Below, piece after piece: positions 27,482-38,213 of a DNA stretch of 64,000 nt. This stretch comes from Aquitalea magnusonii. GTDB taxonomy: Bacteria > Pseudomonadota > Gammaproteobacteria > Burkholderiales > Chromobacteriaceae. The stretch covers positions 3,472,001 to 3,536,000 of the forward strand of contig NZ_AP018823.1 in the NCBI RefSeq assembly GCF_002217795.2. The letters are read 5' to 3'. Within the stretch, counting starts at the first letter, position 1, and each line of letters opens with the position of its first letter. The position numbers and the translations under genes are program-made. Below the pieces are notes generated by a model. That model searched no databases and was not told the DNA's origin. It saw only the letters and a program-made list of their open reading frames with translations.

Positions 27482-30157
27482 TTACAGAATCTTGGTGACG
27501 ATGGTCAGCGCCCGGTCTTCCGGATGGGTTTCCACGGTAAAGCCCAGCTTGTGCATTAGCTTGAGCATACCCTTGTTGCCGGCCAGCACTTCACCGCGCA
27601 TCACGGTGAGCCCTTGCTCACGGGCGGCATCGAACAAGGCATTCATCAGGATGTAGCCAATGCCCTTGCCCTGCCATTTGTCCGCCACTTCCAGCGCGAA
27701 CTCGCAGCCTTCGTTGTCCGGATCGGTAATGAAACGGGCCACGGCTTGCTGTTCTTCCCCTTTTTCTGTTTCGCACGTCATCGCCAGTGCCATTTCGCGG
27801 TCGTAGTCCAACTGGGTGAAGCGCACCAGCATGGTTTGCGACAGCTGCTTGATGCTGGACATGTAGCGGTTGTAGCGGCTTTCATCCGACAGCGTGCGGA
27901 CAAACTCCTGCTGCATCTCGGCATCTTCCGGTCGCACCGGGCGGATGGTGACCTTCATGCCATCGTTCAGCGTGGCGCTGCGTACCATATGCGTGGGGTA
28001 AGGCATGATGGCCATGTGGCCGTAGCGCTTCACATCAGGCTTGAGCGGCTCGACGATGATGCGTGCATCCAGCGCAATGACGCCTTTTTCGTCCGCCACC
28101 AAGGGGTTGATGTCCATCTCGCGCAACTCTGGCAGCTCGCAGACCATCTCCGACACATGCAGCAGCACATCCACCAGCTCGTCCATATCCACGGCAGGCA
28201 GGTTTTTGAAGGCACCCAGCAACTGGCCGATACGGGTCTTGCGTATCATGCTGCCCACCAGGTACTGGTTCAGTGGAGGCAAGGACAGCGCGCGGTCATG
28301 CATCACTTCCACCGCAATGCCGCCGGCACCAAAGGTAATCACCGGGCCGAAAGAGCTGTCATGCGTTACGCCCACCATCACCTCGCGCGCAAAGCGGCGT
28401 TTGCGCATCGGCTGTACCGAAATGCCGTCAATCCGCGCTTCCGGCATGGCTTGGCGCGCACGCTCCAGAATGCCGCGGAAGGCGGCCCGCAATGTGGCCT
28501 CATTACTGATGTTCAGTTCCACCCCGCCCACATCGGACTTGTAAATGATGTCTGCGGAGTCGATCTTCAGCACCACCGGATAGTGGATCTGCTCAGCCAG
28601 CACCACCGCTTCGTCTTCAGTACGTGCCAGCAAGGTAGGATTAACCGGGATACGGAAGGCAGCCAGCACCTCTTTGGACTCCCGCTCGGAAAGAATGGTG
28701 CGCCCTTCGGCCATGGCACCGGCAATCACCGCACGAGCACGCAGCAGGTCCGGTGCCTCGCGCTTGCCCTCCAGCGGGCCGGGGGTCTGCAGCAATAGCT
28801 GCTGGTTGTAGTGATAGGACGCCAGGTTGCGGAATACCTCGATGCCATATTCTGGCGCGCGGAAGTGGGCACACTTGGCCTTGGAGAACAGATCGCGGCT
28901 TTCCGATACCTTGGCATCCCCCAACCAGGACAGGAACATCGGCTTGCTGGACTCGCGCTGCAGGCCAATCATCAATTGGGCCGTGGTCAGGTGATCGGTC
29001 CCGGCCTGGGGTGTGAAGATCACCAGCACACCATCCACATTCGGATCATCGATACAGGCTTTTACCGCGGTACGGAAACGCACCGGGCTGGCATCACCGA
29101 TCAGGTCGATCGGGTTGCCATGCGACCAGTTGCGCGGCAAGGCGTTATTGAGCAAGTCCATGGTGGCGTCGCTGAGCTTGGCCAGCTCCACCCCATTGGT
29201 GTAAGCGCTATCGGCCGCCAGCACACCGGGGCCAATACCGTTGGTGACAATCGCCAGCCGTTTGCCGCCGACACGGAAATTGGCCGCCAGCACCTTGGCC
29301 GCGGTAAACAACTGGGCAATAGAAGACACGCGCAGCACACCGGCACGGGATAATGCTGCGTCAAATACATCGCCACTTTCAATCAGGTTGCTCGAATGCG
29401 TGACGCCAGTCACATCATCCTGATACCGGCCGGACTTGATCACCACCACCGGCTTGGTCCGGGCAGCGGCCCGCAAGGCGCTCATGAAGCGGCGCGCATG
29501 ATGGATGTGGTGAACATGCAACAAAATGCCCTGGGTGAAGTTATCCGCCACCAGGTAATCCAGAATCTCGCCGAAATCGACATCCAGCGCCTCGCCCACC
29601 GAAATCACACTGGAAAAACCGATGCCCTTGCTGTCGGCCCAGTCCAGCATGGCCGTACACAAGGCCGATGACTGCGACACCAGCGCCATGTTTCCCGGAC
29701 GGACCTTACTGGTGTAATTGGTGGCATTGAAGCCAGCCACCGGTCGCATCAGGCCCAATACATTCGGCCCCAGCACACGGATGCCATAGTGGCGGGCGAT
29801 GGATACCGACTCATTCAGGATTTCCCGCTCCAACTGTTCGCTATCGGAAAACTCCTTGGCCAGCAGCACGGCCTTGATGCCCTTCTTGCCACAATCCTTG
29901 ATGATGGCCGGCAATGTGCGAATGGCTGTACAAACCACCGCCATGTCAACCGCCGGTTCGATCAGGCGCACCGAGGGAACCGCCGGAATCCCCCCCACCA
30001 CCTTGTGGTTCAGATTGACCGGAAACAGCTTGCCCTGGAAATTGCCCGCCAGCAGATTGGCAAACACGGCCTGGCCGATCGACCCCGGGGTATCGCTGGC
30101 ACCGACAACCGCAACCGTGCGCGGCGAAAAGAGCGAAGTAAGGTAGTGAGGCCTCAT
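27482..30157 (-). CDS. Pat/PatZ-type protein acetyltransferase (acyl-CoA synthetase-like plus GNAT)
   Basis: This 891-residue protein has the domain order of Pat (YfiQ/PatZ): an NDP-forming acyl-CoA synthetase-like CoA-binding region (about 1-460, opening with VAVVGASDTPGSIGQAVF), an ATP-grasp region (about 480-700), and a C-terminal GNAT domain (about 735-891) with the acetyl-CoA-binding QGKGIGYILMNALFD. Pat acetylates lysines, classically inactivating acetyl-CoA synthetase. The position corresponding to the catalytic histidine of true synthetases reads THSSNL here, whereas I recall enterobacterial Pat lacking it. It is transcribed alone and divergent from nadA. Confidence 0.88.
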   Translation of the reverse strand: MRPHYLTSLFSPRTVAVVGASDTPGSIGQAVFANLLAGNFQGKLFPVNLNHKVVGGIPAVPSVRLIEPAVDMAVVCTAIRTLPAIIKDCGKKGIKAVLLAKEFSDSEQLEREILNESVSIARHYGIRVLGPNVLGLMRPVAGFNATNYTSKVRPGNMALVSQSSALCTAMLDWADSKGIGFSSVISVGEALDVDFGEILDYLVADNFTQGILLHVHHIHHARRFMSALRAAARTKPVVVIKSGRYQDDVTGVTHSSNLIESGDVFDAALSRAGVLRVSSIAQLFTAAKVLAANFRVGGKRLAIVTNGIGPGVLAADSAYTNGVELAKLSDATMDLLNNALPRNWSHGNPIDLIGDASPVRFRTAVKACIDDPNVDGVLVIFTPQAGTDHLTTAQLMIGLQRESSKPMFLSWLGDAKVSESRDLFSKAKCAHFRAPEYGIEVFRNLASYHYNQQLLLQTPGPLEGKREAPDLLRARAVIAGAMAEGRTILSERESKEVLAAFRIPVNPTLLARTEDEAVVLAEQIHYPVVLKIDSADIIYKSDVGGVELNISNEATLRAAFRGILERARQAMPEARIDGISVQPMRKRRFAREVMVGVTHDSSFGPVITFGAGGIAVEVMHDRALSLPPLNQYLVGSMIRKTRIGQLLGAFKNLPAVDMDELVDVLLHVSEMVCELPELREMDINPLVADEKGVIALDARIIVEPLKPDVKRYGHMAIMPYPTHMVRSATLNDGMKVTIRPVRPEDAEMQQEFVRTLSDESRYNRYMSSIKQLSQTMLVRFTQLDYDREMALAMTCETEKGEEQQAVARFITDPDNEGCEFALEVADKWQGKGIGYILMNALFDAAREQGLTVMRGEVLAGNKGMLKLMHKLGFTVETHPEDRALTIVTKIL

Positions 30158-30622
30158 GGAAGCAGTTCCCGTTTCAGTAATTCAAGCGACAAGACCACGA
30201 CAGGTGGCAAGCAGCCGCTACGCGCCGCATTCTGTCGGACACATTCGGCATGGCAGGCACACGCCAGCCACACAAAATTCATTTTCATTGCTGCATGTTG
30301 CGACAGTATTGTGCATTGCACAACAAGGTGAAACGCGCAGCTTTCACGCCAGCAGAAACAGGCAGTCCAGCTGCCACAGCCCTGCCCGCCACACCATGCT
30401 GCCGCAGGCATCTGCCCGTCATGTTGACCTCGGGCAAGCCTGTACCAAATGGATTTTATAGCAAAGCAAACAACCCACCGCTGCAGCCTACGCCGTTTGC
30501 AGGTGGTAATCGCACTGCAATATTGCTAACCTTGCCTGCTTGGCAACCCTATTGCGTTGCATTGCAATATATTCATTCAGCCGCCTGCAACCTGATGCAA
30601 GGCGAGCAGGAGTCAGCTCATC
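30158..30622. promoter_or_regulatory. pat/nadA divergent intergenic region with three palindromes
   Basis: This 465-bp gap has no supportable gene. It contains the perfect 15-mer palindrome TTGTGCATTGCACAA (30309-30323), the 10-mer GCAATATTGC (30517-30526), and TTGCATTGCAA (30557-30567). GCAATAT occurs in both nadA-proximal sites, 47 bp apart. The last two lie 56-106 bp before nadA, where a promoter is expected, and could bind a regulator of NAD synthesis. I cannot match them to a known NadR/NrtR/NadQ consensus. Confidence 0.45.
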
Positions 30623-31540
30623 ATGACGAAGCGTGTCGTCACCCTTGCCCACTACTACACCCAGCCTGAAATCCAGCAAATGGCAGACAAAGTGGGTGAC
30701 AGCCTTGAATTGTCGCTGTTTGCCAAAGAGGCCAATGCCGACATCATCGTATTTGCCGGTGTGCGTTTCATGGCCGAAACCGCCAAAATCCTCAATCCAC
30801 AGGCAGAAGTCATCCTGCCGGATGCCGGATCAACCTGTTCGCTGGTCACCCAGACCGACGTCACGGCACTCAAGGCATGGCGCGAAAGCCACCCGGACCA
30901 CGTCCATGTGTCCTACATCAACTCCAGCGCCGAGCATAAGGCCTTGGCCGACTGGATTGTCACCAGCCGCAATGTGGACGACATCATTGCCCACCTGTAT
31001 GCGGAAGGCAAAAAAGTCATCTTCTCGCCCGACCGCAATATGGGCGGCTACCTGAACGACCAATACGGCTACGACATGCCATTGTGGTCTGCCGTCTGTG
31101 AAGTACACGACAAATTCAACGAAGCGGCACTGGAAGAAGCCTTCGCCGCCGCCAGTGGCGAAAAATACCTGATTGCCCACCCGGAAAGCCCCTTGCCGGT
31201 ACTGAAAAAAGCCGACTACGTTGGCTCCACCTCCGGCATGCTCAATTGGGTCAAGGCCTTCAAGGGCGACAGCAAGGCAGTCATCTTTGTCGCCACCGAA
31301 GACGGCATCCTGTACAACATGGGACTGGCCCGCCCCGACCTGGACCTGCGCCAGGCACCGATCTACGCCGGCTGCCAGTGCAACTCCTGTCCCTACATGA
31401 AGATGAACACCATCGATGCCGTCAAACGAGCCCAGCAAGGCCAGGGCCTGCGCATCGACTACCTGAGCCAGGAACAGATGGATGCAGCCCGCGTTCCCAT
31501 TGAACGGATGCTGGAATTCAGCAAGCGCTATTACGCCTGA
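30623..31540 (+). CDS. nadA: Quinolinate synthase NadA (short form)
   Basis: This 305-residue [4Fe-4S] enzyme condenses iminoaspartate with dihydroxyacetone phosphate to quinolinate, the committed step of NAD synthesis. It is the short type lacking the N-terminal extension of E. coli NadA. The three cluster cysteines are recognisable in GSTCSLV, AVCEVHD and [12 protein letters not shown]. Other family motifs include [29 protein letters not shown] and [14 protein letters not shown] lies about 9 bp before the ATG. nadB and nadC are not in the window. Confidence 0.96.
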   Translation: MTKRVVTLAHYYTQPEIQQMADKVGDSLELSLFAKEANADIIVFAGVRFMAETAKILNPQAEVILPDAGSTCSLVTQTDVTALKAWRESHPDHVHVSYINSSAEHKALADWIVTSRNVDDIIAHLYAEGKKVIFSPDRNMGGYLNDQYGYDMPLWSAVCEVHDKFNEAALEEAFAAASGEKYLIAHPESPLPVLKKADYVGSTSGMLNWVKAFKGDSKAVIFVATEDGILYNMGLARPDLDLRQAPIYAGCQCNSCPYMKMNTIDAVKRAQQGQGLRIDYLSQEQMDAARVPIERMLEFSKRYYA

Positions 31541-31547
31541 TCAAACC

Positions 31548-31572
31548 AACCCGCCACGGCGGGTTTTTCTTT
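31548..31572 (+). terminator. Intrinsic terminator of nadA
   Basis: AACCCGC-CACG-GCGGGTT followed by TTTCTTTG, 7 bp after the nadA stop. Confidence 0.85.
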
Positions 31573-31646
31573 GTCTGTCATGCCATGAAGGTTTTCCAGC
31601 ATGCCATGGCAGCGATACAATCATGCGTCCAACCTGGAAGCACAGC

Positions 31647-32390
31647 ATGAAGTTCCTGATCAGCAATGACGACGGCTATTTCTCTCCCGGCATCCGCACC
31701 CTGGCGGAAACGCTGGCACGTCATGGTGAAGTCTTTGTCGTGGCACCAGAACGAGATCGCAGCGGTGCCAGCAACTCGCTGACCCTGGATCGACCATTGA
31801 CCGTACGTCAGGCCGCCAACGGCTTTCATTATGTCAACGGCACGCCAACCGACTGCGTCCACCTGGCGGTGACAGGTCTGCTGGATTTCCGACCGGACAT
31901 GATCTTCAGCGGCATCAACCATGGACCCAACATGGGAGATGACACCATCTACTCAGGCACCGTAGCCGCTGCCACAGAAGGCTTCCTGCTCGGCATTCCT
32001 TCCATCGCACTCTCACTGGCCGGCTACAGTGGCCAGCACTTCACTACTGCGGCACACGTGGTTGAACAATTGCTAAAACGCTACCGGCAACAGCCATTAA
32101 CCCGCCCTGTACTGCTCAATGTCAACGTCCCCGACATCCCAATCAATGAACTGCAATCAATGCAAGTCACCCGGCTGGGACGCAGACATCATGCAGAACC
32201 CGTCATCAAAGCCAAGAATCCGCGCGGGGAAACGATATACTGGGTAGGCCCGGTCGGCAGTGCACAGGATGCAGGCCCCGGCACCGACTTTGCCGCCATT
32301 GCAGGCAAACATGTCTCGGTCACCCCGCTGATGCTGGACTTAACCGCATACGGCCAACTGGACGGAATCACTACATGGCTTCATCCGTGA
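31647..32390 (+). CDS. surE: 5'/3'-nucleotidase SurE
   Basis: This 247-residue survival protein dephosphorylates nucleoside monophosphates. The metal-binding N terminus [15 protein letters not shown] is intact, with the paired aspartates and later [15 protein letters not shown] and [18 protein letters not shown]. An ATG 24 bp upstream would add eight residues not typical of SurE, so 31647 was chosen. Its 3' end overlaps pcm by 16 bp, the first link in the conserved surE-pcm-nlpD-rpoS chain. Confidence 0.96.
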   Translation: MKFLISNDDGYFSPGIRTLAETLARHGEVFVVAPERDRSGASNSLTLDRPLTVRQAANGFHYVNGTPTDCVHLAVTGLLDFRPDMIFSGINHGPNMGDDTIYSGTVAAATEGFLLGIPSIALSLAGYSGQHFTTAAHVVEQLLKRYRQQPLTRPVLLNVNVPDIPINELQSMQVTRLGRRHHAEPVIKAKNPRGETIYWVGPVGSAQDAGPGTDFAAIAGKHVSVTPLMLDLTAYGQLDGITTWLHP

Positions 32391-33043
32391 CACAAGACAA
32401 CCAAGCTTACGGCATGCTATCCGACCGGACCCGTAAGCGCATGGTAGAGCGTTTGCGCCAGGCAGGCGTACAGGATGAACGGGTCCTGTCCGCCATGTCT
32501 GAGGTGCCCCGCCACCTGTTTGTCGACCAGGCATTGGCCACGCGTGCCTATGACGACGTGTCACTACCCATTGGCCACGCACAGACCATTTCCCAGCCGC
32601 TGACTGTCGCCAAAATGACAGAAATCCTGTTGGCAGGACGCAAACCAGGCAAGGTTCTGGAAATCGGTACCGGTTGCGGCTACCAAACTGCGGTTCTACT
32701 CAAGACCGGGGCCGAGGTTTATTCCATTGAACGACTTGGCGCCCTGCTGGACAAAGCAAGACGCAATTTGCGTGCCGCCAAACTTGTCCACGCCCGGCTG
32801 GTTCATGGAGATGGCCACTTCGGTCTGGCAGAAGCAGCCCCATTCGAAGGCATCATCATGACTGCCGCAGCGCGTAATATCCCGGAAGCACTGGTTGAAC
32901 AACTCGCAGAAGGTGGCAGGCTGATCATGCCGGTCGGAGAAACAGAACAGTATTTGTGGTTACTGGAGAAAACCGCCCAGGGACTACAAAAGACACGACT
33001 TGACCCAGTGAAATTCGTACCACTTTTGCCCGGTCGTAACTAA
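32375..33043 (+). CDS. pcm: Protein-L-isoaspartate O-methyltransferase
   Basis: This 222-residue SAM-dependent enzyme starts the repair of isoaspartyl residues in ageing proteins. The SAM-binding motif [15 protein letters not shown] and the preceding [17 protein letters not shown] substrate region are typical. It begins inside the surE 3' end, so translation is probably coupled. The 76-bp gap to nlpD is AT-rich. Confidence 0.96.
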   Translation: MASSVTQDNQAYGMLSDRTRKRMVERLRQAGVQDERVLSAMSEVPRHLFVDQALATRAYDDVSLPIGHAQTISQPLTVAKMTEILLAGRKPGKVLEIGTGCGYQTAVLLKTGAEVYSIERLGALLDKARRNLRAAKLVHARLVHGDGHFGLAEAAPFEGIIMTAAARNIPEALVEQLAEGGRLIMPVGETEQYLWLLEKTAQGLQKTRLDPVKFVPLLPGRN

Positions 33044-33119
33044 ATCTTGCAAAAACACAACACATACCTTGTCTGACAATTTACAAAACCCAACTAACTG
33101 ACATATAAAATCCATAGGC

Positions 33120-34193
33120 ATGCATAAACAGCATTCAAAACACTGGCTTGCGGCATCATTGACAACCGCTTTCCTGGCAGGCTGCAGCAGCATGGCGCAG
33201 CAAGCCGCACCGGTTGAGTCCGCCCGACCGGCACCTGTCGCTGCAGTTGCCACGGCCAACAAGACCAGCCCAGCGCCTGTAGCTGATGTCGCGGTAGCCA
33301 GTCCGTACAAAAGTAGCGGCAGCATTATTGCCAAACCTGCAGCAGTCAGCACAGGGGAGAAAACCCATGTGGTGCAGCCCGGCGAAAACTTGTTCCGCAT
33401 TTCACTGAATAACGGGCTGAAATACAAGGATGTGGCAGCCTGGAACAACTTGCAGGACACCAATATCAAGGTGGGCCAGGTTTTACGCCTGACACCACCA
33501 GGCACACAGGATAATCAGGCGGTGAAGGCTCAGGAAACGGCTCCAGCAGCACCGCCGCCACAGAAAGCCGCGGTTGAAAGTGGCACGCAGACCACCAACG
33601 GCAAGAATTATCCGAAAGCACTGAAACTGCCTTATTCGGAAGAAGCAGCCAAGACGCTGGCACAACAAAGTGAAGGCAGTGTGATAAAGAAAACTGCCCC
33701 AGTAAAAATAGGCAGTGCTTCCGCACCTGCAGCTCAGTCCGATAAAAAGGACAGTAGTACACCTGCAGTAATATCGGAAAATAAGAACAAAATTGAAGAA
33801 AAATCCCAACCGGCAAACAGTGAAGATGCTGTCGCATGGGCTTGGCCAACAGAAGGCAAGGTGATCCGCGGCTACTCCGATAGCAACAAGGGGGTTGATA
33901 TCAGTGGCCGCGCCGGCCAAAGCGTCATTGCCGCCGGAGATGGCAAGGTTGTTTACAGCGGGAATGGCTTGAGAGGATATGGCAAGCTCATCATCATCAA
34001 GCACAACAAAACATTCCTTTCTGCGTATGCCCACAACAGTCAGTTGCTTGTAAAGGAGGGACAAACTGTCAAGAAAGGGCAGAAGATTGCCGAAATGGGC
34101 AATACTGATGCCGATCAGGTAAAACTGCACTTCGAGATCCGCCGCTTCGGGAAACCGGTTGATCCGATGCAGTACCTAGACAACAAGTCCTGA
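33120..34193 (+). CDS. nlpD: NlpD-like outer-membrane lipoprotein, LysM plus degenerate M23 domain
   Basis: This 357-residue protein has a lipoprotein signal ending LAGC (acylated Cys22), a low-complexity Ala/Pro linker, a LysM domain (about residues 80-125, [15 protein letters not shown]), another linker, and a C-terminal M23-like domain (about 240-357). The first metal-ligand motif is replaced by NKGVDISG, as in E. coli NlpD, so it is expected to be non-catalytic and to activate a cell-wall amidase (AmiC) at the septum. In E. coli the main rpoS promoter lies within nlpD; the same may hold here. Confidence 0.93.
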   Translation: MHKQHSKHWLAASLTTAFLAGCSSMAQQAAPVESARPAPVAAVATANKTSPAPVADVAVASPYKSSGSIIAKPAAVSTGEKTHVVQPGENLFRISLNNGLKYKDVAAWNNLQDTNIKVGQVLRLTPPGTQDNQAVKAQETAPAAPPPQKAAVESGTQTTNGKNYPKALKLPYSEEAAKTLAQQSEGSVIKKTAPVKIGSASAPAAQSDKKDSSTPAVISENKNKIEEKSQPANSEDAVAWAWPTEGKVIRGYSDSNKGVDISGRAGQSVIAAGDGKVVYSGNGLRGYGKLIIIKHNKTFLSAYAHNSQLLVKEGQTVKKGQKIAEMGNTDADQVKLHFEIRRFGKPVDPMQYLDNKS

Positions 34194-34239
34194 CCAGGGG
34201 TATCTCCCCCTGCCAGGAACCACCGTAGCGGGGGGAGTT

Positions 34240-35187
34240 ATGAACCAAGACAGCGATATCCTCGAAGAAGAGGAAGTTCTTGAAGAAGAAGTTGCCGAAG
34301 AAGTTTCTGCCGAGGCGGAAACCGAAGAGGCATCCGAGCGCCAGAGTGTGACTGAAGAAGTTGCCGATGTGACTCAGATTTATCTGAACGATATCGGAAA
34401 CAATGCCTTGCTGACACCGGCACAGGAGCTGGAACTGGCTCGCCGTGTTGTGGCAGGCGACTTCGATGCCCGACAAAAGATGATCGAGCACAACTTGCGC
34501 CTGGTAGTGAATATTGCCAAGCATTACATCAATCGTGGCCTTGCCCTGCTTGATCTGATTGAAGAAGGCAATATCGGACTGATGCATGCGCTGGAGAAGT
34601 TCGATCCAGAGCGTGGCTTCCGTTTCTCCACCTACGCCACTTGGTGGATTCGCCAGAGCATCGAGCGGGCAATCATGAACCAGTCACGAACCATCCGACT
34701 GCCGGTTCATGTCATCAAGGAACTGAACGTTTATCTGCGCGCATCACGCCATCTGGAAAGCCAGATGGGACGTGAACCGACACTGGACGAAATTGCCCAT
34801 CAGGTTGGCAAACCAGTGGAAGATGTACGCAAGGTGATGAACCTGAACGAACGCATGGCGTCGTTGGATGCACCGCTGGATATCGACCCCATGTTATCGA
34901 TTGGCGAATCGATTCCTGATGAGCAACATGAAGAGCCGGAAATCCAGTTGCACAACAATCAACTGGAACTGTTTGTCAAAGACTGGCTGGCTCAGTTAAA
35001 TGACAAACAGTGCATGGTGATCGAGCGTCGCTATGGCTTGAATGGTCATGAAATCTGCACTCTGGAAGAATTGGCCGCCGCGCTGAACCTGACAAGGGAA
35101 CGGGTGCGCCAGATACAGATTGAGGGTCTGGAGCAACTGCGCCGGATTCTGCGCCGCAAAGGCATTTCCCGCGACTTCCTGCTGTAA
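34240..35187 (+). CDS. rpoS: RNA polymerase sigma factor RpoS
   Basis: This 315-residue sigma-70-family factor directs stationary-phase and general stress transcription. It has a strongly acidic N-terminal region (residues 1-45), region 2 ([19 protein letters not shown], then [17 protein letters not shown]), region 3 and region 4.2 ([20 protein letters not shown]). It lacks the large region 1 of RpoD. GGGGGGAG lies 8 bp before the ATG. Position after nlpD and the size identify it as RpoS. The terminator follows 27 bp downstream. Confidence 0.97.
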   Translation: MNQDSDILEEEEVLEEEVAEEVSAEAETEEASERQSVTEEVADVTQIYLNDIGNNALLTPAQELELARRVVAGDFDARQKMIEHNLRLVVNIAKHYINRGLALLDLIEEGNIGLMHALEKFDPERGFRFSTYATWWIRQSIERAIMNQSRTIRLPVHVIKELNVYLRASRHLESQMGREPTLDEIAHQVGKPVEDVRKVMNLNERMASLDAPLDIDPMLSIGESIPDEQHEEPEIQLHNNQLELFVKDWLAQLNDKQCMVIERRYGLNGHEICTLEELAAALNLTRERVRQIQIEGLEQLRRILRRKGISRDFLL

Positions 35188-35214
35188 AACCTGCGCACTC
35201 CAGCGCCAGTCGAC

Positions 35215-35244
35215 AACCCCGCCGCCATGGCGGGGTTTCTGTTT
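35215..35244 (+). terminator. Intrinsic terminator of rpoS
   Basis: AACCCCGCC-GCCAT-GGCGGGGTT followed by TCTGTTT, at the end of the surE-rpoS unit. Confidence 0.85.
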
Positions 35245-35313
35245 AGAATCGTCCGTACCACCAGATACAGACAATACGGTCGCCGCCCGGCTCACGCCCC
35301 AGTCCACGAAACT

Positions 35314-37266
35314 TCACTTCCTTCTGGTCAGATCGGCACAGAAATGCCTGACCCTGCGCAACCACAAGCGTGTTTGCTGCGGTGAACATGCGGCCTGCTG
35401 GTAGCGCATGGCGGCATACTCCTTGAGCAATTGCTTGAGCTGAGCATATGCCGGTGTTGGCAGTTTTCTTGCCTTATTCAGCATGTCCAAGGGCCCATCA
35501 CTGGGCAAGATGACCATACCCTGCCGCAGCAATGCACGCTCCAATAGCATGCGCCCCTGTTGCAAGGGCAAACGCTCCGGATGTCGGCGCCACCACCACA
35601 GCAGTGGTAGACAAACCAATACAGCTCCACACAATAGCGCACGCATCACGGCGGCCGTGTCAACAACATCCCCCAGCCCCAGCCATCGGTACAGACTTAA
35701 TTGTCTGGTTGCGTCATAACCGACAACCCACTGCTGCCAGGCAAAACCGGCAGCCTGCCAACCCTGCTGCACCTGTAACACCCATGCCGGCACCTGTCGG
35801 CCTAACACGGGCAGCTGCGTCTGCAGCGCTGGAATACTCCGTACCGGGTCCTGACGGACGCGCTCTGGAGCAACTGCCGCAGTTGGATCTACACGCAGCC
35901 ATTCGCCACGTTCGGCCAGCCAGACTTCTACCCAGGCATGCGCATCGGTGGAGCGCACTTGCCAGAAGTGACCTAGTGGATTGAATTGTCCGCCCTGATA
36001 GCCGGAGACAACCCGGGAGGGAATGCCCGCTGCGCGTGCCATGAACGCAAAGGCCGATGCGTAGTGTTCACAAAAGCCCTGACGCGTTGAAAACATGAAA
36101 GCATCAATACTGTTATCACCTTCCAGCAAGGGTGGACTCAAGGTGTAGGCAAAGCCACCAAGGCGGAAATGCAACAGGGCTTCACGTACAAAACCGATAC
36201 CGTCACCACCTTGACTGCGCCACTGCAAGGCCAACTGGCGACTGGCAGGATTGCCGGGAGGGAGGCGGCGGTAGAAGTCCTGATCACTGCGGCTCAGTTC
36301 ACTCTGGTAATGGCTGCCGACCAGGCTTTCTGCCGAAATGCGCAATACGTCTTCCTGATCATTGGCAAGCTTGAGCAAATGCCCCGGCTCCAAGCCGCCG
36401 CCGGGTGGCGCTGCCAAGGGATAATCCAGCAAGGGCAAGCGTGATCTTGTTGGTTTGCCGGTAAGGCGATACCGTATCCTCTCCCCACCCTGCAGCCGTA
36501 CTGTTTCCCGCGACAGCCCCCCTACGTTCTGCCAGCGGCGGCCATCAAAATCATCAAAAATCATGATGCGCCAGTAAAGCTGCTCCGGTGCGGGAGCCGG
36601 CCCGTCAAACACCACGGAAAACGCCGGCTCATTATGCTGAACCAGTTGGCTGATACTGCCTGGCTCCATACTGTCAGACAGGCCGGTAGCAGCCTGATGT
36701 TGCTCATGCGGCATGCTCCACAATGGTCCGGGCAGGCGTGGCATGACCACAAATAACACCAGCATCAGCGGCAGGGACAGCGCCAGCGCCTGTACTGCCA
36801 CCTTGGCCGGGGTCTGCACCGCACAGCCAGACAGGCGCAGCATCGCCCAGGTCAACACCAGCAGGCTGACCACCAGCCACAGTGCGGACAATGGCGACTG
36901 GTCAAACAACAAGGGGATGGCCGTGAGGAAGAAACCGAGTGCCAGCAGCACCTGCCAATCCCGCAACTGCCGCGCTTCAAAACTTTTGAAACCCAGCAGC
37001 AGGATCAACAGGGCAGCACCGCCTTCTCGCCCGATCAGGGTATTCAGGTTAAGCCACAGGCCACATACTGATAAACCCAGCAGCGGCAATAACAGCCAAA
37101 GTGAGGGCAAACCATGCTGGCGCTGCTGCAAGATGCCACGCAGCAATAACATGGCCAGCACCAGCCCCGGCAACCATACGGGCAGATGAAGGAACAAGGG
37201 CAGCATCACCAGCCCAAGTGCCAGCAATACCGCCATTTCACCTTGCCGGAACAAAGAGAAGCTCAT
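35314..37266 (-). CDS. tgpA: TgpA-like membrane transglutaminase-fold protein (DUF3488)
   Basis: This 650-residue protein has about six N-terminal membrane helices (residues 1-200), a large periplasmic domain with a transglutaminase core (about 320-480), another helix (LLCGAVLVCLPLLWWW, near 560) and a cytoplasmic tail. The catalytic triad is readable: Cys in RQGFCEHYASAF, His in DAHAWVEVW, Asp in LRVDPTAAV. It corresponds to TgpA of Pseudomonas, essential there, whose substrate is not settled. Its start overlaps the DUF58 gene stop (ATGA), in the order MoxR, DUF58, TgpA. Confidence 0.9.
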   Translation of the reverse strand: MSFSLFRQGEMAVLLALGLVMLPLFLHLPVWLPGLVLAMLLLRGILQQRQHGLPSLWLLLPLLGLSVCGLWLNLNTLIGREGGAALLILLLGFKSFEARQLRDWQVLLALGFFLTAIPLLFDQSPLSALWLVVSLLVLTWAMLRLSGCAVQTPAKVAVQALALSLPLMLVLFVVMPRLPGPLWSMPHEQHQAATGLSDSMEPGSISQLVQHNEPAFSVVFDGPAPAPEQLYWRIMIFDDFDGRRWQNVGGLSRETVRLQGGERIRYRLTGKPTRSRLPLLDYPLAAPPGGGLEPGHLLKLANDQEDVLRISAESLVGSHYQSELSRSDQDFYRRLPPGNPASRQLALQWRSQGGDGIGFVREALLHFRLGGFAYTLSPPLLEGDNSIDAFMFSTRQGFCEHYASAFAFMARAAGIPSRVVSGYQGGQFNPLGHFWQVRSTDAHAWVEVWLAERGEWLRVDPTAAVAPERVRQDPVRSIPALQTQLPVLGRQVPAWVLQVQQGWQAAGFAWQQWVVGYDATRQLSLYRWLGLGDVVDTAAVMRALLCGAVLVCLPLLWWWRRHPERLPLQQGRMLLERALLRQGMVILPSDGPLDMLNKARKLPTPAYAQLKQLLKEYAAMRYQQAACSPQQTRLWLRRVRHFCADLTRRK

Positions 37267-38213
37267 GTCGGCAGCCTGAATTCGGCCAAGGCGGCCAAAG
37301 CAAGTTCACGCTGGCCCGGCTGTGGCTCCACCACGCGGCCAGGCAGCTGCAAACGGTAATGCTGACCGGCCTTTTCACACTGCAATACCCGCCAGCACAA
37401 ACGCGAAAGCCGGCTTTCCAGGTCCAGTAGTGCGGGATAGTCCTGCCATGCCAACTGATGCAAGGCCTGACCACGCGGCTGGCTGGCAAAACGCTTGCTG
37501 GCCAGCACATCCCGTCGGGCCAGTACGCTCCAGGCGATTTGCCGCGGAGTATCCCCCTGACGGTATTCTCCCAGATGAGAAAAATCCTCCTCGTCATCAC
37601 CGTGATTCCGGCCCCGCCCATTTTCATGATGGCAGTCCTGATGTTCGCGATCAGGCAAGGGAAGCGGGTAGGCCAACAAGGACGCATCCGGTCGCCACCA
37701 TGCAAAGGCACGGATCAGCCCGAAAGGTGCAGTACTCCACAGCCTGATGGCGGGATAAGCATGCCAACCACGCTTCTGCAACAGCAGTGCAATGGCAAGC
37801 GGCTGCTCCTGCATGGCTGCCAGTGTGCATGACACCAGCTCGCCACCATGTTCTGACTGGAGCTGTAACTGACGAATCAAGTCTGAAGGATTACGCAATT
37901 GCAAACGGCACTCGGCACTCTGCCCGACAAACACGCCTTCCGCCGGCACCACCTGCAATTGCAAACCGGCCAGTTGCCGGTATGCCATCAGCACGGCCAC
38001 CAGCAACAAGCCAAGTACCCAGAACGCCAAAACATAAGCCAGGCTGACCGCATAATTCAGTGCGCCCACCCACACCGCAGCGGCCACCAGCAAGAGCGAC
38101 AGCCCAAAGCGGGTTGGCAACAGATAGATGCGTCGTTGCCCCAGCTGACAGATGGCCTCCAGCGGCAAACGACGCAGCCACCAGCCGCGCAGTTGCTTAC
38201 GGAATGGCAACAT
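37263..38213 (-). CDS. DUF58 domain membrane-associated protein
   Basis: This 316-residue protein has two close hydrophobic segments near the N terminus (about residues 33-72: FGLSLLLVAAAVWVGAL and VLAFWVLGLLLVAVLM) and a cytosolic C-terminal DUF58 domain with the signature GDTPRQIAWSVLARRD. DUF58 proteins are usual partners of MoxR ATPases and are thought to resemble von Willebrand factor A folds. Its start overlaps the moxR stop by 17 bp, and its stop overlaps the tgpA start. The function of the set is unproven. Confidence 0.9.
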   Translation of the reverse strand: MLPFRKQLRGWWLRRLPLEAICQLGQRRIYLLPTRFGLSLLLVAAAVWVGALNYAVSLAYVLAFWVLGLLLVAVLMAYRQLAGLQLQVVPAEGVFVGQSAECRLQLRNPSDLIRQLQLQSEHGGELVSCTLAAMQEQPLAIALLLQKRGWHAYPAIRLWSTAPFGLIRAFAWWRPDASLLAYPLPLPDREHQDCHHENGRGRNHGDDEEDFSHLGEYRQGDTPRQIAWSVLARRDVLASKRFASQPRGQALHQLAWQDYPALLDLESRLSRLCWRVLQCEKAGQHYRLQLPGRVVEPQPGQRELALAALAEFRLPT

